Assembly (NCBI RefSeq): GCF_002897295.1 | Contig: NZ_BEXF01000002.1 | Span: 310,001-374,000 of the forward strand | Direction of reading: 5' to 3' | Length of the DNA: 64,000 bases | DNA from: Brevibacillus reuszeri | Lineage (GTDB): Bacteria > Bacillota > Bacilli > Brevibacillales > Brevibacillaceae | Shown: positions 63,177 to 64,000 of the stretch, piece after piece | How the letters are laid out: each line of letters opens with the position of its first letter | Numbering within the stretch: position 1 is the first letter of the stretch | Translations under genes and position numbers: made by a program | Notes under the pieces: model-generated | The model's input: only the letters and a program-made list of their open reading frames with translations | Told to the model about the DNA's origin: nothing | Database searches by the model: none

Positions 63177-64000
63177 ACTGTGAAAAGGATTTGACCCTTT
63201 TTAAATATTCACTGGGATTGCAGCCATACTGCTTCCGAAAAGCCACGGTAAAATTACTCACGTTGCTGTACCCAACCTGTACAGCTGCCTCACTGACATT
63301 GACCCCTTCCCTCTCCAGGAGCCAGGCTGCCTTTTCCATCCGCCTTCTTCTGATTAGCCCAAAGATTGTCGTGTCGAACAACTGACGAAAACCGATCTTT
63401 AGCTTGTATTCGTTCAATCCGACCATCTTCGCAAGCGTTTTAATGGAATAAGGCTCATCGATGTGTCGTAGAACGATCTCTTTTGCCTGCTTCAGCTTTT
63501 CTACGTCATCTGCTGGCAAAGAGGGCTCTATCGCTGGATATAATAGATCGTTTTCCTGAAAAAAGAGGTTGATTAGCTCCATGGCTTTCGCTTCGAAATA
63601 GATTTTTTTCAACGCTCCCTTATAGGGACAATGCAAAATCTCATAAACGCATTTTTTAATCATGGGAGACAGCTGATAGGACTGGATCAGTCCTTTTTTC
63701 TTCTGCATTATATGTTGGATCGCTTGTTTATCCGCATCTCTATCAAAATAATGAAGAAGATTTTCAGGTGACATGCGAATTTCTACAAACTGGCATCGTG
63801 TGTTTGCTTTTGTTTCGATACGCACATCAACATCTTGAAAATAGCAAACATGGCTTATCGGTTCTACAATCGTTACTTGCTGATCGTGAATGTGGCATAC
63901 AGCTTCTCCACTTAAAAAGTAATTCAGTTCAAAAATCCCTGAGGTCTCCTCAATTTGAGCGGATAGATTTTGTGACAGCTCGACATCGGAGATGATAATC
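63175..64000 (-). CDS. AraC-family regulator, PchR/YbtA-like (5' end outside window)
   Basis: At least 274 residues; the frame is open through position 64000, so the start is missing. The visible N-terminal part (GIFELNYFLSGEAVCHI) is an AraC sensor. The C-terminal HTH contains VGLNEYKLKIGFRQLFDTTIFGLI, the form seen in siderophore regulators such as PchR. With the Fur-controlled nitroreductases next to it, iron acquisition is the likely theme; siderophore genes may lie beyond the window. Confidence 0.83.
   Translation of the reverse strand, partial: IIISDVELSQNLSAQIEETSGIFELNYFLSGEAVCHIHDQQVTIVEPISHVCYFQDVDVRIETKANTRCQFVEIRMSPENLLHYFDRDADKQAIQHIMQKKKGLIQSYQLSPMIKKCVYEILHCPYKGALKKIYFEAKAMELINLFFQENDLLYPAIEPSLPADDVEKLKQAKEIVLRHIDEPYSIKTLAKMVGLNEYKLKIGFRQLFDTTIFGLIRRRRMEKAAWLLEREGVNVSEAAVQVGYSNVSNFTVAFRKQYGCNPSEYLKRVKSFSQ

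Overview
The window looks like chromosome of a spore-forming Firmicute of the Brevibacillus/Paenibacillus type. The evidence is moderate GC content, strong AAGGAGG ribosome sites with many TTG/GTG starts, an H-type small acid-soluble spore protein gene behind a forespore-type promoter, and RocB-, RocR-, GltC- and Fur-type components typical of Bacillales. The genus is inferred from gene content, not from a database match. No rRNA, tRNA, CRISPR array, insertion sequence or prophage was seen. Most of the window is catabolic, transport and regulatory operons.

Layout. 1-6.0 kb (minus): exopolysaccharide operon (truncated deacetylase-like protein, PilZ-glycosyltransferase fusion, nucleotide-sugar dehydrogenase, lipoprotein with two deacetylase domains). 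6.2-10.6 kb (minus): GABA catabolism (gabD, gabT) and its sigma-54 activator. 10.9-19.3 kb (minus): IclR regulator, peptide/opine-type ABC transporter, alpha/beta hydrolase and C45 amidohydrolase. 19.5-24.6 kb: methyltransferase, then a sigma-54 activator driving a sodium-solute symporter and a second C45 hydrolase. 24.7-26.5 kb: BlaI/BlaR-like pair whose sensor carries a degenerate LytM domain. 26.6-36.8 kb: sigma-54 activator divergent from a seven-gene operon (SDR, diverged GcvPA/GcvPB-like pair, amino-acid ABC transporter, RocB-like peptidase). 36.9-43.9 kb: sspH, a secreted helical protein, MarR/MFS, AraC/Fsr-type MFS and a nucleotidase. 44.0-47.4 kb: phosphonate/phosphite-type uptake genes in convergent halves. 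47.6-53.2 kb: acetamidase, YtcJ-like amidohydrolase, BrnQ carrier and a RocR-like activator. 53.3-55.8 kb: gltC-like gene divergent from gdhA. 56.0-61.2 kb: MFS/ROK pair and a YhgE/Pip protein. 61.4-64.0 kb: STAS-like protein, two nitroreductases behind a perfect Fur box, and a truncated PchR-type AraC regulator.

The unifying theme is nitrogen and amino-acid catabolism under sigma-54. Four enhancer-binding activators each sit beside a transport/degradation operon. Each target operon has a -24/-12 promoter with exact GG-N10-GC geometry and upstream dyad or repeat sites near or overlapping the activator gene. The most novel candidate is the 28.7-36.8 kb operon. Its glycine-decarboxylase-like subunits keep the PLP residues but have altered substrate loops, and no H- or T-protein gene lies beside them. 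This suggests a two-subunit PLP enzyme acting on a substrate other than glycine.
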